This document shows, piece after piece, positions 17,222-25,352 of a DNA stretch of 40,035 nt. The notes under the pieces were generated by a model, which did no database searches, was not told where the DNA came from, and saw nothing but the letters and a program-made list of their open reading frames with translations. Each line of letters opens with the position of its first letter. Positions within the stretch are counted from its first letter, which is position 1. The stretch is from Ruminiclostridium sp. GTDB lineage: Bacteria > Bacillota > Clostridia > Oscillospirales > Ruminococcaceae. The DNA is taken from positions 1 through 40,035 of the forward strand of contig JAFUNV010000052.1 of NCBI GenBank assembly GCA_017472865.1. Direction: 5' to 3'. The position numbers and the translations under genes were made by a program.

Positions 17222-19624
17222 ATGAAGTACGATTTCAGCGCCATTGAACAGAAATGGCAGAAATACTGGGACGAACACGACAGCTTCAAGGCTGTGACAG
17301 GCAGTCCCAAGCCTAAGTTTTACGCTCTTGTAGAATTCCCCTATCCTTCGGGTGCAGGTATGCACGTAGGTCATATCAAGGCTTATTCAGGTCTTGAGGT
17401 AGTAAGCAGAAAGAAGAGATTACAGGGTTATAATGTCCTTTTCCCTATCGGCTTTGACGCTTACGGTCTCCCTACCGAAAACACCGCTATCAAGACAGGC
17501 GTTCACCCCAGACAGGTAACCGATAACAATATTGCAAAATTCACAAGCCAGCTCAAAAAGGTAGGCTTCTCCTTCGACTGGTCAAGAGTTGTTGACACAA
17601 CCGAGGAAGATTATTACAAGTGGACTCAGTGGATTTTCCTCAAGATGTTTGAAAACGGACTTGTTTTCCGTGACAAGACTCTTGTAAACTACTGTCCCAG
17701 CTGTAAGGTTGTCCTTTCCAACGAGGACTCTCAGGGCGGTAAGTGCGATATCTGCCACAGCAATATCGTACAGAAGGATAAGGAGGTATGGTATCTCCGC
17801 ATTACAGAATATGCCGATAAGCTTTTACAGGGTCTTGATGAGGTTGACTTCCTCCCCAATATCAAGCTCCAGCAGGAAAACTGGATAGGTAAATCCGTAG
17901 GCGCATTCGTTGAATTCAAAATCAAGGAGCAGGACGAAAAGCTCCGTATCTATACAACCCGTCCCGATACTCTCTACGGCGTAACCTTCATGGTTATCGC
18001 TCCCGAGCACCCCATTATCGAAAAGTACCGCGATACTATTGCAAATATCGCAGACCTTGACAAGTACAAGGAAGAGTGCAGCTTAAAGAGCGAATTTGAA
18101 AGAACTCAGCTCGTGAAGGATAAGACAGGCGTTAAAATCGAGGGCCTCACTGCAATCAATCCTCTTACAGGCAAGGAAATTCCCGTTTATGTTGCGGACT
18201 ATGTAATGATGGGCTACGGCACAGGCGCAATCATGGCTGTTCCTGCCCACGATACACGTGACTATGACTTTGCGAAGAAGTTCGGTATTGATATTATCGA
18301 AGTAATCAAGGGCGGCGACATTGAAAAGGAAGCCTACACAGGCGACGGCGAAATGGTAAACAGCGGCGACCTCAACGGTATCACCAACAAGAAGGACGCT
18401 ATCGCAAAGGTTCTCGAAGTTCTCAAGGAAAAGGGCGTAGGCGAAGCAGGCGTACAGTTCAAGATGAAGGACTGGGCATTCAACCGTCAGAGATACTGGG
18501 GCGAGCCTATCCCGATTGTACACTGCCCCGAGTGCGGAATTGTCCCTGTACCCTATGAGGAATTACCTTTAAGACTTCCTCCCGTGGAGAATTTCCAGCC
18601 CGGCACAGACGGCGAAAGCCCTCTGGCAAAGATTGACAGCTTCGTTAACTGCAAGTGCCCCAAGTGCGGACATGACGCAAAGCGCGAAACAGATACAATG
18701 CCCCAGTGGGCAGGCTCTTCGTGGTATTTCTTACGCTACTGCGACCCGAACAACGACAGCGCCCTCGCTTCAAAGGAAGCGCTGGATTACTGGATGCCTG
18801 TTGACTGGTACAACGGCGGTATGGAACACGTTACCCGTCACCTTATCTACTCCCGTTTCTGGCATAAGTTCCTTTACGATATCGGCGCAGTTACAACCTC
18901 TGAGCCTTATTCCAAGAGAACCGCACAGGGTCTTATTCTCGGACCTGACGGCGTAAAGATGAGTAAGTCCCGCGGCAACGTTGTTGACCCTAACGATGTT
19001 GTTGACGAATACGGTGCAGACGTTCTGCGTGTATATGTTCTGTTTATGGGTGACTATGAGCAGGCAGCTCCCTGGAGCGAAAGCAGCCTGAAGGGCTGTA
19101 AGAGATTCCTTGACAGAATCTGGAATATGCAGGATATCCTCACTGACGGCGATGAATTCAGCAAGGAGCTTTCCGCGCCTCTCCACAGAACAATAAAGAA
19201 GGTTACCGAGGATATCGAGGCGCTGAAGTTCAACACCGCTATTGCCGCAATGATGGCTTTTGTAAACACAGTTTATGAAAAGGGCAGCATCAACAAGGCT
19301 GAGCTGAAGGCTCTTATCACAATCCTCAACCCCTTTGCCCCTCATATCACTGAGGAAATGTACCAGAACGTATTCGGCGGTATCCTTTCCGAGCAGAGCT
19401 GGGCAGAATTTGACGAGGCTCTCTGCATAGAGGAAACCGTTGAGGTTGTAGTTCAGGTCAACGGCAAGGTAAGAGCAAAGATGAATATTCCCGCTGACAT
19501 GGGTCAGGAGGATATGATAAAGACTGCTCTTGAAAACGAAACTATCAAACCTATGGTAGATGGAAAGACAATCGTGAAGTCTATCGCAGTACCTAAGAAG
19601 CTTGTAAATATTGTAGTCAAGTAA
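17222..19624 (+). CDS. leuS: Leucyl-tRNA synthetase
   Basis: Class I synthetase charging tRNA(Leu). The 800-residue length fits bacterial enzymes. The HIGH-type motif is HVGH (48-51) in FPYPSGAGMHVGH, and KMSKS is at 579-583. A zinc-ribbon pair (CPSC and CDIC) lies near residues 160-180. The CP1 editing domain shows TTRPDTLYGVTF and GTGAIMAVPAHDTRDYDFA, so proofreading should be intact. The C-terminus carries VVVQVNGKVRAKMNIPAD, the usual tRNA-binding end. AAAGGA lies before the ATG. It has its own perfect promoter and no T-box leader, and is followed by a small acidic-protein gene. Confidence 0.97.
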   Translation: MKYDFSAIEQKWQKYWDEHDSFKAVTGSPKPKFYALVEFPYPSGAGMHVGHIKAYSGLEVVSRKKRLQGYNVLFPIGFDAYGLPTENTAIKTGVHPRQVTDNNIAKFTSQLKKVGFSFDWSRVVDTTEEDYYKWTQWIFLKMFENGLVFRDKTLVNYCPSCKVVLSNEDSQGGKCDICHSNIVQKDKEVWYLRITEYADKLLQGLDEVDFLPNIKLQQENWIGKSVGAFVEFKIKEQDEKLRIYTTRPDTLYGVTFMVIAPEHPIIEKYRDTIANIADLDKYKEECSLKSEFERTQLVKDKTGVKIEGLTAINPLTGKEIPVYVADYVMMGYGTGAIMAVPAHDTRDYDFAKKFGIDIIEVIKGGDIEKEAYTGDGEMVNSGDLNGITNKKDAIAKVLEVLKEKGVGEAGVQFKMKDWAFNRQRYWGEPIPIVHCPECGIVPVPYEELPLRLPPVENFQPGTDGESPLAKIDSFVNCKCPKCGHDAKRETDTMPQWAGSSWYFLRYCDPNNDSALASKEALDYWMPVDWYNGGMEHVTRHLIYSRFWHKFLYDIGAVTTSEPYSKRTAQGLILGPDGVKMSKSRGNVVDPNDVVDEYGADVLRVYVLFMGDYEQAAPWSESSLKGCKRFLDRIWNMQDILTDGDEFSKELSAPLHRTIKKVTEDIEALKFNTAIAAMMAFVNTVYEKGSINKAELKALITILNPFAPHITEEMYQNVFGGILSEQSWAEFDEALCIEETVEVVVQVNGKVRAKMNIPADMGQEDMIKTALENETIKPMVDGKTIVKSIAVPKKLVNIVVK

Positions 19625-19649
19625 TAACCTTTGGAAAAGGAGGTTTATT

Positions 19650-19850
19650 ATGGAAGATTATAAGTCTCTTTATTACTTTATGTTCAACGGCGTCAGTGAT
19701 ATTATCAACCTTATGGAGGAGGCGCCCAACAGCCACGAAAATGTAAGGTTTATCCAGTATCTGAAGCTGCTTCAGGCAGGGGCTGAGGAGCTCTACCTGA
19801 GACAGGGCGATGATGAGGACAGCGATGACGACGAGGACAACGATGATTGA
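19650..19850 (+). CDS. Small acidic protein, unknown function
   Basis: A 66-residue protein with a strong AAAGGAGG ribosome binding site. The first ~50 residues look helical (YKSLYYFMFNGVSDIINLM, then NVRFIQYLKLLQAGAEELYL), and the tail is a run of Asp/Glu (DDEDSDDDEDNDD). No known domain. It lies 25 bases after leuS and before a terminator, so it is probably in the leuS transcript. The good ribosome binding site and placement make it a real gene, but nothing indicates function. Confidence 0.75.
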   Translation: MEDYKSLYYFMFNGVSDIINLMEEAPNSHENVRFIQYLKLLQAGAEELYLRQGDDEDSDDDEDNDD

Positions 19851-19854
19851 ATAA

Positions 19855-19889
19855 AAACACGGCCGCAGGAAAAACCTGCGGCTGTGTTT
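19855..19889 (+). terminator. Intrinsic terminator after leuS and the small acidic protein
   Basis: A 15-bp stem with one G-T pair (19855-19869 with 19875-19889) and a five-A loop. Three T close the 3' arm and few follow, so it may be moderately efficient. Between it and 20013 the sequence is AT-rich with no gene seen. Confidence 0.8.
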
Positions 19890-20013
19890 GTATAAATAAC
19901 AGCGGTAAATAGCAAACCCGGAAAAGAATATCTAAAAATAAAACCTCTTTTTGTTAAAATGTACAGAATTTGAACAAAAATACTCTTTTTTCAAAAAAAT
20001 CTTACAAAAAACC

Positions 20014-20042
20014 TTGATTATTTGTTACAGTAGTTGTATAAT
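20014..20042 (+). promoter_or_regulatory. Predicted sigma-A promoter
   Basis: TTGATT (20014-20019), a 17-base spacer and TATAAT (20037-20042), 50 bases upstream of the DUF5662-like gene. It probably also serves the ComM/YifB gene behind it. Confidence 0.75.
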
Positions 20043-20092
20043 ATATTGTGGAATATATTCTGATGAAAACGTATACAGAGGAATTGATATAA

Positions 20093-20632
20093 ATGATAAA
20101 TAATTTTACGGGACATCTCAGAACCATAAACCGACATAAAGCGCTGGTTATGAAATACTGCTTCAAGGCGGGGCTTTACAGACAGGGGCTGATGCATGAC
20201 CTGTCCAAATATTCCCCTGCGGAGTTTATAACAGGCGTAAAATATTTTCAGGGCGACAAAAGCCCCAACACCGCCGAGCGTGCCGAAATCGGGTACAGCA
20301 GGGCATGGCTGCACCACAAGGGCAGAAATAAGCACCATATAGAATACTGGATTGATTACGGCCAGACGGGTGACAAGAAAATGACGGGTATAAAAATGCC
20401 TGTCAATTACGTTGTTGAAATGTTCTGCGACCGTATTGCCGCCTGCAGGGTGTACAACGGCGACAGCTACACCGACGCGGACGCTTATAACTACTACAAG
20501 CGCTCTCGTGAGCATTATATGATACATCCCGAAACGGACAGGCTCCTGCGCCGACTGCTGATAATCCTCCGCGATTACGGTGAAGAAACCGCCTTCCGTT
20601 ATATAAGAAAGAAAATTCTGAAAAATTACTGA
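20093..20632 (+). CDS. DUF5662-like protein with HD-type histidines
   Basis: Function not established. The 179-residue protein looks like the family labelled DUF5662. It has HLRTINRHKALVMKYC near the N-terminus, MHDLSKYSPAEF around 40-51, and AWLHHKGRNKHHIEYW near 83-98. The HD pair and the HH-rich helix look like metal-binding residues, as in HD phosphohydrolases, but this is inference. The C-terminal part is helical and basic. It has its own promoter. It ends 13 bases before the ComM-like gene and is probably co-transcribed with it. No signal peptide or membrane helix is seen, so a cytoplasmic location is expected. Confidence 0.8.
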   Translation: MINNFTGHLRTINRHKALVMKYCFKAGLYRQGLMHDLSKYSPAEFITGVKYFQGDKSPNTAERAEIGYSRAWLHHKGRNKHHIEYWIDYGQTGDKKMTGIKMPVNYVVEMFCDRIAACRVYNGDSYTDADAYNYYKRSREHYMIHPETDRLLRRLLIILRDYGEETAFRYIRKKILKNY

Positions 20633-20645
20633 AGGAGCTGATTTT

Positions 20646-22169
20646 ATGTTTGCACAGGTCAACAGCGTTGGTCTTTTCGGGCTGAATGCCTTTCCTGTAA
20701 CTGCTGAAATAAGCTCCTCTGCGGGAATACCCGCAATAAATATAAGCGGGCTTGCCGATATGTCCGTGCAGGAAAGCAAGCTCAGAATAAAAGCGGCGGC
20801 AGAAAACAGCGGTATAAAAATCGCAAAGTGTATGTATACCGTGAATCTGGCTCCTGCTGACGTAAGAAAAACAGGTTCTTTTTACGATTTGCCGATTCTC
20901 GTGGCAATGCTCACAGTCTCAGGCGTTATTGACGCAGATTTAAAGGATTCCGCCTTTATCGGCGAGGTCTCGCTGAACGGCGATGTGTGTTTTGTCCAGG
21001 GCGCACTGTCCATGGCTATAAAAGCGGCAGAGTGCGGCATAAAGCGTTTGTATCTGCCTTATGAAAATGCGGCAGAGGCGGCAGTAGTAAAGGGACTGAG
21101 AGTTTATGGCGTAAAGAATATCGCCTCTCTTGCGGCTCATCTTAATGGACTTTCGCCTATTCCCGCGGCACAGCCTGTGGATTTCAACATAAATGACAGC
21201 TTTTCCGTTCCCGACTTTGCAGACGTAAAGGGTCAGGATGCAGTAAAGGGCGCGGTGGAAACTGCGGCGGCAGGCTTTCACAACATACTTCTGATTGGCC
21301 CTCCCGGCACGGGAAAAAGCATGATAGCCAAGCGTATCCCCTCAATTCTTCCCCGTATGACCTTTGAAGAAAGCATAGAAACTACCCAGATTCACTCGGT
21401 GGCGGGTATTCTCAACAAAGAACGCCCTCTGGTTACGGAAAGGCCCTTCCGCGACGTAAGCCACACAGCTTCATCTGTCGGGCTTATAGGAGGCGGCAGT
21501 GTGCCGAAGCCGGGGGAGATATCCATAGCCCACAATGGCGTGTTATTTCTGGACGAGTTTCCCGAATTTGACCGCAGAGTGCTGGAAACCCTGCGACAGC
21601 CCCTTGAAAATGGTGAAATAACAATTTCGCGTGCTTCGGGGTCGGTGTCATATCCCTGCAACATAATGCTTGCGGCGGCTATGAACCCATGCCCCTGCGG
21701 AAATTACGGTGCAGAAGGCAAGACCTGCACCTGCTCACAGAAGCAGGTAACGGGGTATCTCGGCAAGATAAGCCGTCCCGTTCTGGACAGAATCGACATT
21801 CAGGTTGAAGTTCCGTCAGTGAAATATGAGGAGCTTTCAGGCAGGGAAAAATCCGAAAGCTCAAAGGTTATTGCTGAAAGAGTACAGCGTGCGAGAGATA
21901 TCCAGCTTGAACGCTTCAAGGGCACAAAAATCCGCACAAATTCACAGATTACTCCCGATATTCTTCACGAGGTATGTGTGCTGGACGAGCAGGCGGGAGC
22001 GTATCTTAAAAATGCATTTGAAAAATCAGGTCTTTCTGCCAGAGCCTACGACAGGGTTTTAAAGGTAGCGCGCACCTGCGCAGATCTTGACGGCAGCGAG
22101 ATTATACATAAAAAGCATATAGCAAGGGCGGTGCAGTACCGCACCCTTGACCGCAAATACTGGCAATGA
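20646..22169 (+). CDS. comM: YifB/ComM-family Mg-chelatase-like AAA ATPase
   Basis: A 507-residue AAA+ protein of the YifB/ComM family. ComM of Haemophilus and Vibrio acts as a helicase promoting branch migration during natural transformation. The N-terminal lon-protease-like fold includes GLADMSVQESKLRIKAA and GEVSLNGDV. Walker A GPPGTGKS is at residues 218-225, Walker B is VLFLDEFPEFDR, and a Cys-rich insert (NPCPCGNYGAEGKTCTCS) is typical. The C-terminal helical domain ends ARAVQYRTLDRKYW. The GAAGGAG box supports the start. In the same window are PilT and a MecA-like protein, which in other bacteria are linked with competence; that link is inference. Confidence 0.9.
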   Translation: MFAQVNSVGLFGLNAFPVTAEISSSAGIPAINISGLADMSVQESKLRIKAAAENSGIKIAKCMYTVNLAPADVRKTGSFYDLPILVAMLTVSGVIDADLKDSAFIGEVSLNGDVCFVQGALSMAIKAAECGIKRLYLPYENAAEAAVVKGLRVYGVKNIASLAAHLNGLSPIPAAQPVDFNINDSFSVPDFADVKGQDAVKGAVETAAAGFHNILLIGPPGTGKSMIAKRIPSILPRMTFEESIETTQIHSVAGILNKERPLVTERPFRDVSHTASSVGLIGGGSVPKPGEISIAHNGVLFLDEFPEFDRRVLETLRQPLENGEITISRASGSVSYPCNIMLAAAMNPCPCGNYGAEGKTCTCSQKQVTGYLGKISRPVLDRIDIQVEVPSVKYEELSGREKSESSKVIAERVQRARDIQLERFKGTKIRTNSQITPDILHEVCVLDEQAGAYLKNAFEKSGLSARAYDRVLKVARTCADLDGSEIIHKKHIARAVQYRTLDRKYWQ

Positions 22170-22191
22170 AGCGAGCCGCCTTGCTCAAATG

Positions 22192-22348
22192 AATAATTAA
22201 TGATGAAAGATGAAGGATTATGGTATAGGCTTACGCCTATGATTTAAAAAAACATATTGAGCAGAGCCTCTTTTTAAAGAAGTTTTTAAATCCGCCGCCG
22301 AAGGCGGCACAACAATCATTCATCCTTAATCCTTAATCATTAATTATC
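22192..22348. repeat. MITE-like palindromic element with nested hairpins
   Basis: About 157 bases without a gene, bounded by inverted repeats of 27 bases with about 24 matches (22193-22219 with 22321-22347). Inside are GATTTAAAAA (22241-22250) pairing with TTTTTAAATC (22283-22292), a hairpin ATAGGC/GCCTAT near 22225-22240, and a GCCGCC/GGCGGC hairpin near 22293-22308. No open frame is seen. The design suggests a non-autonomous mobile element or a folded RNA. No second copy occurs in this window. Confidence 0.55.
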
Positions 22349-22388
22349 TATACTTCTTCCTTCATCATAACAGAAAGGACGTCATAAA

Positions 22389-23597
22389 ATGGAAAAACTA
22401 AGAATAACTACCTTTGGTGAATTTTCAATTGCCTACGGTGATAAAATTATTACCGAGCAGTCAAAGCGTTCCAAGAAAATGTGGACTCTTCTCCAGTTTA
22501 TGATTGCTAACCATCACCGTACAATTTCCCAGGCAGAGCTTATAAACCTCCTCTGGGGCAATAAGAACAGCGAGAACCCCGTAGGTGCGCTCAAAACCTC
22601 GCTTCACAGGCTGAGAAGCTGTCTGGACGAGCTGGGACTTCCTGACGGGCAGGAGATTATTGTAAATTCCATGGGCTCCTACGCCTTCAATAACCGTCTT
22701 GAAGCCGACATAGACTTTGACGCATTTGAAGCGCTGTATAAAAAGAGTGTTGCCGCCCAGTCGGAAAAGGAGAAAACCAATCTCTACCTTGCCGCTATAA
22801 ATATGTATAACGGTGATTTTCTGAACCGTTCCAAGAACGACAGCTGGGTAGCACCCCTTACTTCATATTATCATTCTCTTTATGTGCGCATAGTGCGTGA
22901 AACGGTAGAAACCATGTACAAGCACCGTTATTACAACGACCTGCTTACTATCTGCCGCAAGGCGCTCACCATAGAACAGCTTGACGACTTTATTCATTAT
23001 TATTACATAAAGACCCTTTTTGAAACAGGTGACAAAGCAGGCGCAAAGAGCCATTACGCCTATGTTATGGATTTATTCTATAACAAGCATGGCATCAACC
23101 CTTCTCCCGAGTTCGTCTCCCTGTATGAGCAGACGGTAAAGGATGACCGCTCCTATAACGTCAATTTCGGAATATTAAAGGGTCAGCTTGATGATATAAG
23201 CGACGATACGGGCGCTTTTTACTGCGAATTCCCATTCTTCAAGCACGTATATCAGCTTGAGGTGCGTGACGCTGCCCGTTCTGACAAGCCTGCCCATCTC
23301 TGTCTTATAACTGCGGTTTCAAAAACTCAGGAGGAGCTTGAGCCAAGGGCGCTGAACCGTGTAACGGGCAAGCTTACGGACTGTATAAAGAATTCTCTCC
23401 GCTCCCGTGACGTATTCTCCCGTTACAGCGCGTCACAGTTCGTTCTGCTGCTTACTAACACGACCAAGGAGCAGGCAGAAATGGTACTCAACCGTATTTT
23501 AAAGAAATTCAAGAAGGATAATCCCAAGCTGAACTGCTCGCTTCTGTACAAGTGTGACAAGATAGGAAAGGTTCAGCAGGCGGAAGAAGAAAAATAA
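22389..23597 (+). CDS. BTAD-type transcriptional regulator with degenerate GGDEF-like C-terminus
   Basis: A 402-residue regulator. The N-terminal winged-helix DNA-binding domain (about 1-95) is of the OmpR/SARP type (LRITTFGEFSIAYGDK; ISQAELINLLWG; SLHRLRSCLDELG). A bacterial transcriptional activator domain with helical repeats follows (about 100-245; DIDFDAFEALYKK, YNGDFLNR, GDKAGAKSHYAYVMDLF). The C-terminal ~110 residues look like a GGDEF fold: DVFSRYSASQFVLLL corresponds to the usual DVVARYGGDEF stretch, with the active-site motif replaced by YSASQF (346-351). Enzyme activity is therefore unlikely; it may be a sensor or dimer domain. Targets unknown. Its stop overlaps the next start (TAATG). 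Confidence 0.85.
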   Translation: MEKLRITTFGEFSIAYGDKIITEQSKRSKKMWTLLQFMIANHHRTISQAELINLLWGNKNSENPVGALKTSLHRLRSCLDELGLPDGQEIIVNSMGSYAFNNRLEADIDFDAFEALYKKSVAAQSEKEKTNLYLAAINMYNGDFLNRSKNDSWVAPLTSYYHSLYVRIVRETVETMYKHRYYNDLLTICRKALTIEQLDDFIHYYYIKTLFETGDKAGAKSHYAYVMDLFYNKHGINPSPEFVSLYEQTVKDDRSYNVNFGILKGQLDDISDDTGAFYCEFPFFKHVYQLEVRDAARSDKPAHLCLITAVSKTQEELEPRALNRVTGKLTDCIKNSLRSRDVFSRYSASQFVLLLTNTTKEQAEMVLNRILKKFKKDNPKLNCSLLYKCDKIGKVQQAEEEK

Positions 23598-24217
23598 TGG
23601 GCTATAAAACTGTAAACGGCGGTGCGGAAGCCCGTTTTATTGAGAAAAAAAGCGAATTTATCGGTTATATCCGTCACACGGAAACTGAAGCCGAGGCAAT
23701 AGCTTTTATAAACGAAATCCGTGCCATGCACCGCAAGGCCACGCATAACTGCTACGCCTATATGCTGCGTGAAAATAACACTGCCCGCCATAGCGACGAC
23801 GGCGAGCCGGGCGGAACGGCGGGAGTGCCTATTTACGAGGTGCTCCGCAAGGAAGGGCTGACGGACGTTACCTGCGTTGTGACCCGATATTTCGGCGGAA
23901 TAATGCTGGGTGCGGGCGGACTTGTCAGAGCCTATACCCAGGGCGCGAAAATTGCCGTGGATGCGGCGGAAATACTGAATATGTGCAGTGCGGTGAAGTG
24001 CGAGCTGGGGCTGGAATATTCGCTTTACGGAAAAATCGGCAAGACCCTTACGGATTTTGACGTACGAACCGAGAAGGAGGATTTCGGTGCGGACGTAAAA
24101 ATCACCCTTTATATCCGCGAGGAAAGTTTTGATGAATTCAGTGCGGCGCTTATTGATTTGTGCAACGGCAGCATAGTGGTCAAAAAACTTGATGAATTGG
24201 AATATAATTTTGGCTGA
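23597..24217 (+). CDS. yigZ: YigZ/IMPACT family protein
   Basis: A 206-residue protein of the YigZ/IMPACT family, function poorly defined. The N-terminal IMPACT domain is clear: FIEKKSEFIGYIRH, HRKATHNCYAYM, SDDGEPGGTAGVPI and VTRYFGGIMLGAGGLVRAYTQGA. A C-terminal ferredoxin-like DUF1949 segment follows (about 135-206). Length is typical. The ATG overlaps the stop of the upstream regulator by one base, so expression is probably coupled. A terminator follows at 24234-24270. Confidence 0.93.
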   Translation: MGYKTVNGGAEARFIEKKSEFIGYIRHTETEAEAIAFINEIRAMHRKATHNCYAYMLRENNTARHSDDGEPGGTAGVPIYEVLRKEGLTDVTCVVTRYFGGIMLGAGGLVRAYTQGAKIAVDAAEILNMCSAVKCELGLEYSLYGKIGKTLTDFDVRTEKEDFGADVKITLYIREESFDEFSAALIDLCNGSIVVKKLDELEYNFG

Positions 24218-24233
24218 TGTGACAAAAATAATG

Positions 24234-24270
24234 AAAAACCCCTCGAAAAAAAGGAATTTCGGGGGTTTTT
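24234..24270 (+). terminator. Intrinsic terminator after yigZ
   Basis: A-run plus CCCCTCGAAA (24239-24248) pairs with TTTCGGGGG (24257-24265) and is followed by five T. The flanking A-run and T-run extend the stem, giving possible bidirectional use. Confidence 0.85.
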
Positions 24271-24327
24271 GTTGTATATAAGAATAGGATATTTTTTCAG
24301 CTTTGCTGAGGAAAGGACGCTGGTTTT

Positions 24328-25329
24328 ATGCTCCCAAGAGAAATTACAATTGATATAGAAAACCGCACACTTTCGGAATATGCCTGCAAAAGCAGCGATT
24401 CCAGGGGCAGAGACGTATATGAAGAACCTTGTGACATAAGAACTGATTTTCAGCGTGACCGTGACCGTATTATACACTGTAATGCGTTCCGCCGTCTGAA
24501 GCATAAGACGCAGGTTTTTCTTATCCCGAAATCCGACCATTACCGTACAAGACTTACCCACACCCTTGAGGTGGCGCAGATAGCCCGTACAATTTCCCGT
24601 GCGCTGAGGCTCAACGAGGATCTGACCGAAGCTATCGCTCTGGGGCACGACTTAGGGCATACACCCTTCGGTCATGACGGCGAGCGCACTTTAGCTCAGC
24701 TCTACTCGGGCGGCTTCAAGCATTACAAGCAGAGTGTAAGGGTTGCGGAGCGCATTGAGCGTGACGGCAGGGGTCTTAACCTCACCAAGGAAGTCAAAAA
24801 CGGCATACTCTGTCATACAAACATGACTGCGGACACTCTTGAGGGTGTAGTAGTCAAGTTTGCGGACAAGATAGCCTATGTCAACCACGATATTGAAGAC
24901 GCAATACGTGCGGGCGTGCTTAAACAGAGCGATTTGCCCGAATTTCCCGTCCGCGTCCTCGGCGCAACAAAGACCCAGCGCATAACCTCGCTGGTCAAAT
25001 CCATTGTTGAAAACAGTGTTGATGAAATAAAATATGACGAAACCACAAGACTTGCACATGACGAGCTGAGAGAATTCATGTTCCAGAATGTGTACTATGC
25101 CGCCGAAACCAACACCGAAAAGGACAAGGCGTGCTTTATTGTGGAATATCTCTATAATTATTACCTGAAAAACCCCATGCGTATGCCTGAGCTGTACCGT
25201 GATATTGCAAAGAACGAGTCTACGGAAATCGCCGTGTGTGATTATATTTCCTGTATGACTGATGATTTTGCCATAGACACCTTTACAGAGCTTTGCATAC
25301 CTAAATCGTGGAATAAAGCAGGAGATTAA
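24328..25329 (+). CDS. dgt: dNTP triphosphohydrolase (dGTPase family)
   Basis: HD-superfamily enzyme that hydrolyses dNTPs to the nucleoside plus triphosphate, controlling dNTP pools. The 333-residue length matches the shorter clostridial type. Metal ligands fit H in HTLEVAQIAR, then HD in ALGHDLGHTPFGHDGE, then D in FADKIAYVNHDIEDA. The N-terminal region FQRDRDRIIHCNAFRRLKHKTQVF is diagnostic. It is followed 23 bases later by dnaG and then rpoD, a common clostridial order, so it is probably the first gene of this macromolecule-synthesis operon. GAGGAAAGGA lies upstream of the ATG. Confidence 0.94.
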   Translation: MLPREITIDIENRTLSEYACKSSDSRGRDVYEEPCDIRTDFQRDRDRIIHCNAFRRLKHKTQVFLIPKSDHYRTRLTHTLEVAQIARTISRALRLNEDLTEAIALGHDLGHTPFGHDGERTLAQLYSGGFKHYKQSVRVAERIERDGRGLNLTKEVKNGILCHTNMTADTLEGVVVKFADKIAYVNHDIEDAIRAGVLKQSDLPEFPVRVLGATKTQRITSLVKSIVENSVDEIKYDETTRLAHDELREFMFQNVYYAAETNTEKDKACFIVEYLYNYYLKNPMRMPELYRDIAKNESTEIAVCDYISCMTDDFAIDTFTELCIPKSWNKAGD

Positions 25330-25352
25330 AAAAGAAGAAAGGAGCAAAAAGC

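Noticed and set aside
22170..22388. Possible small gene or tRNA upstream of the BTAD regulator
   Set aside because: No open frame with a ribosome binding site and no cloverleaf; the inverted-repeat structure explains the region better.
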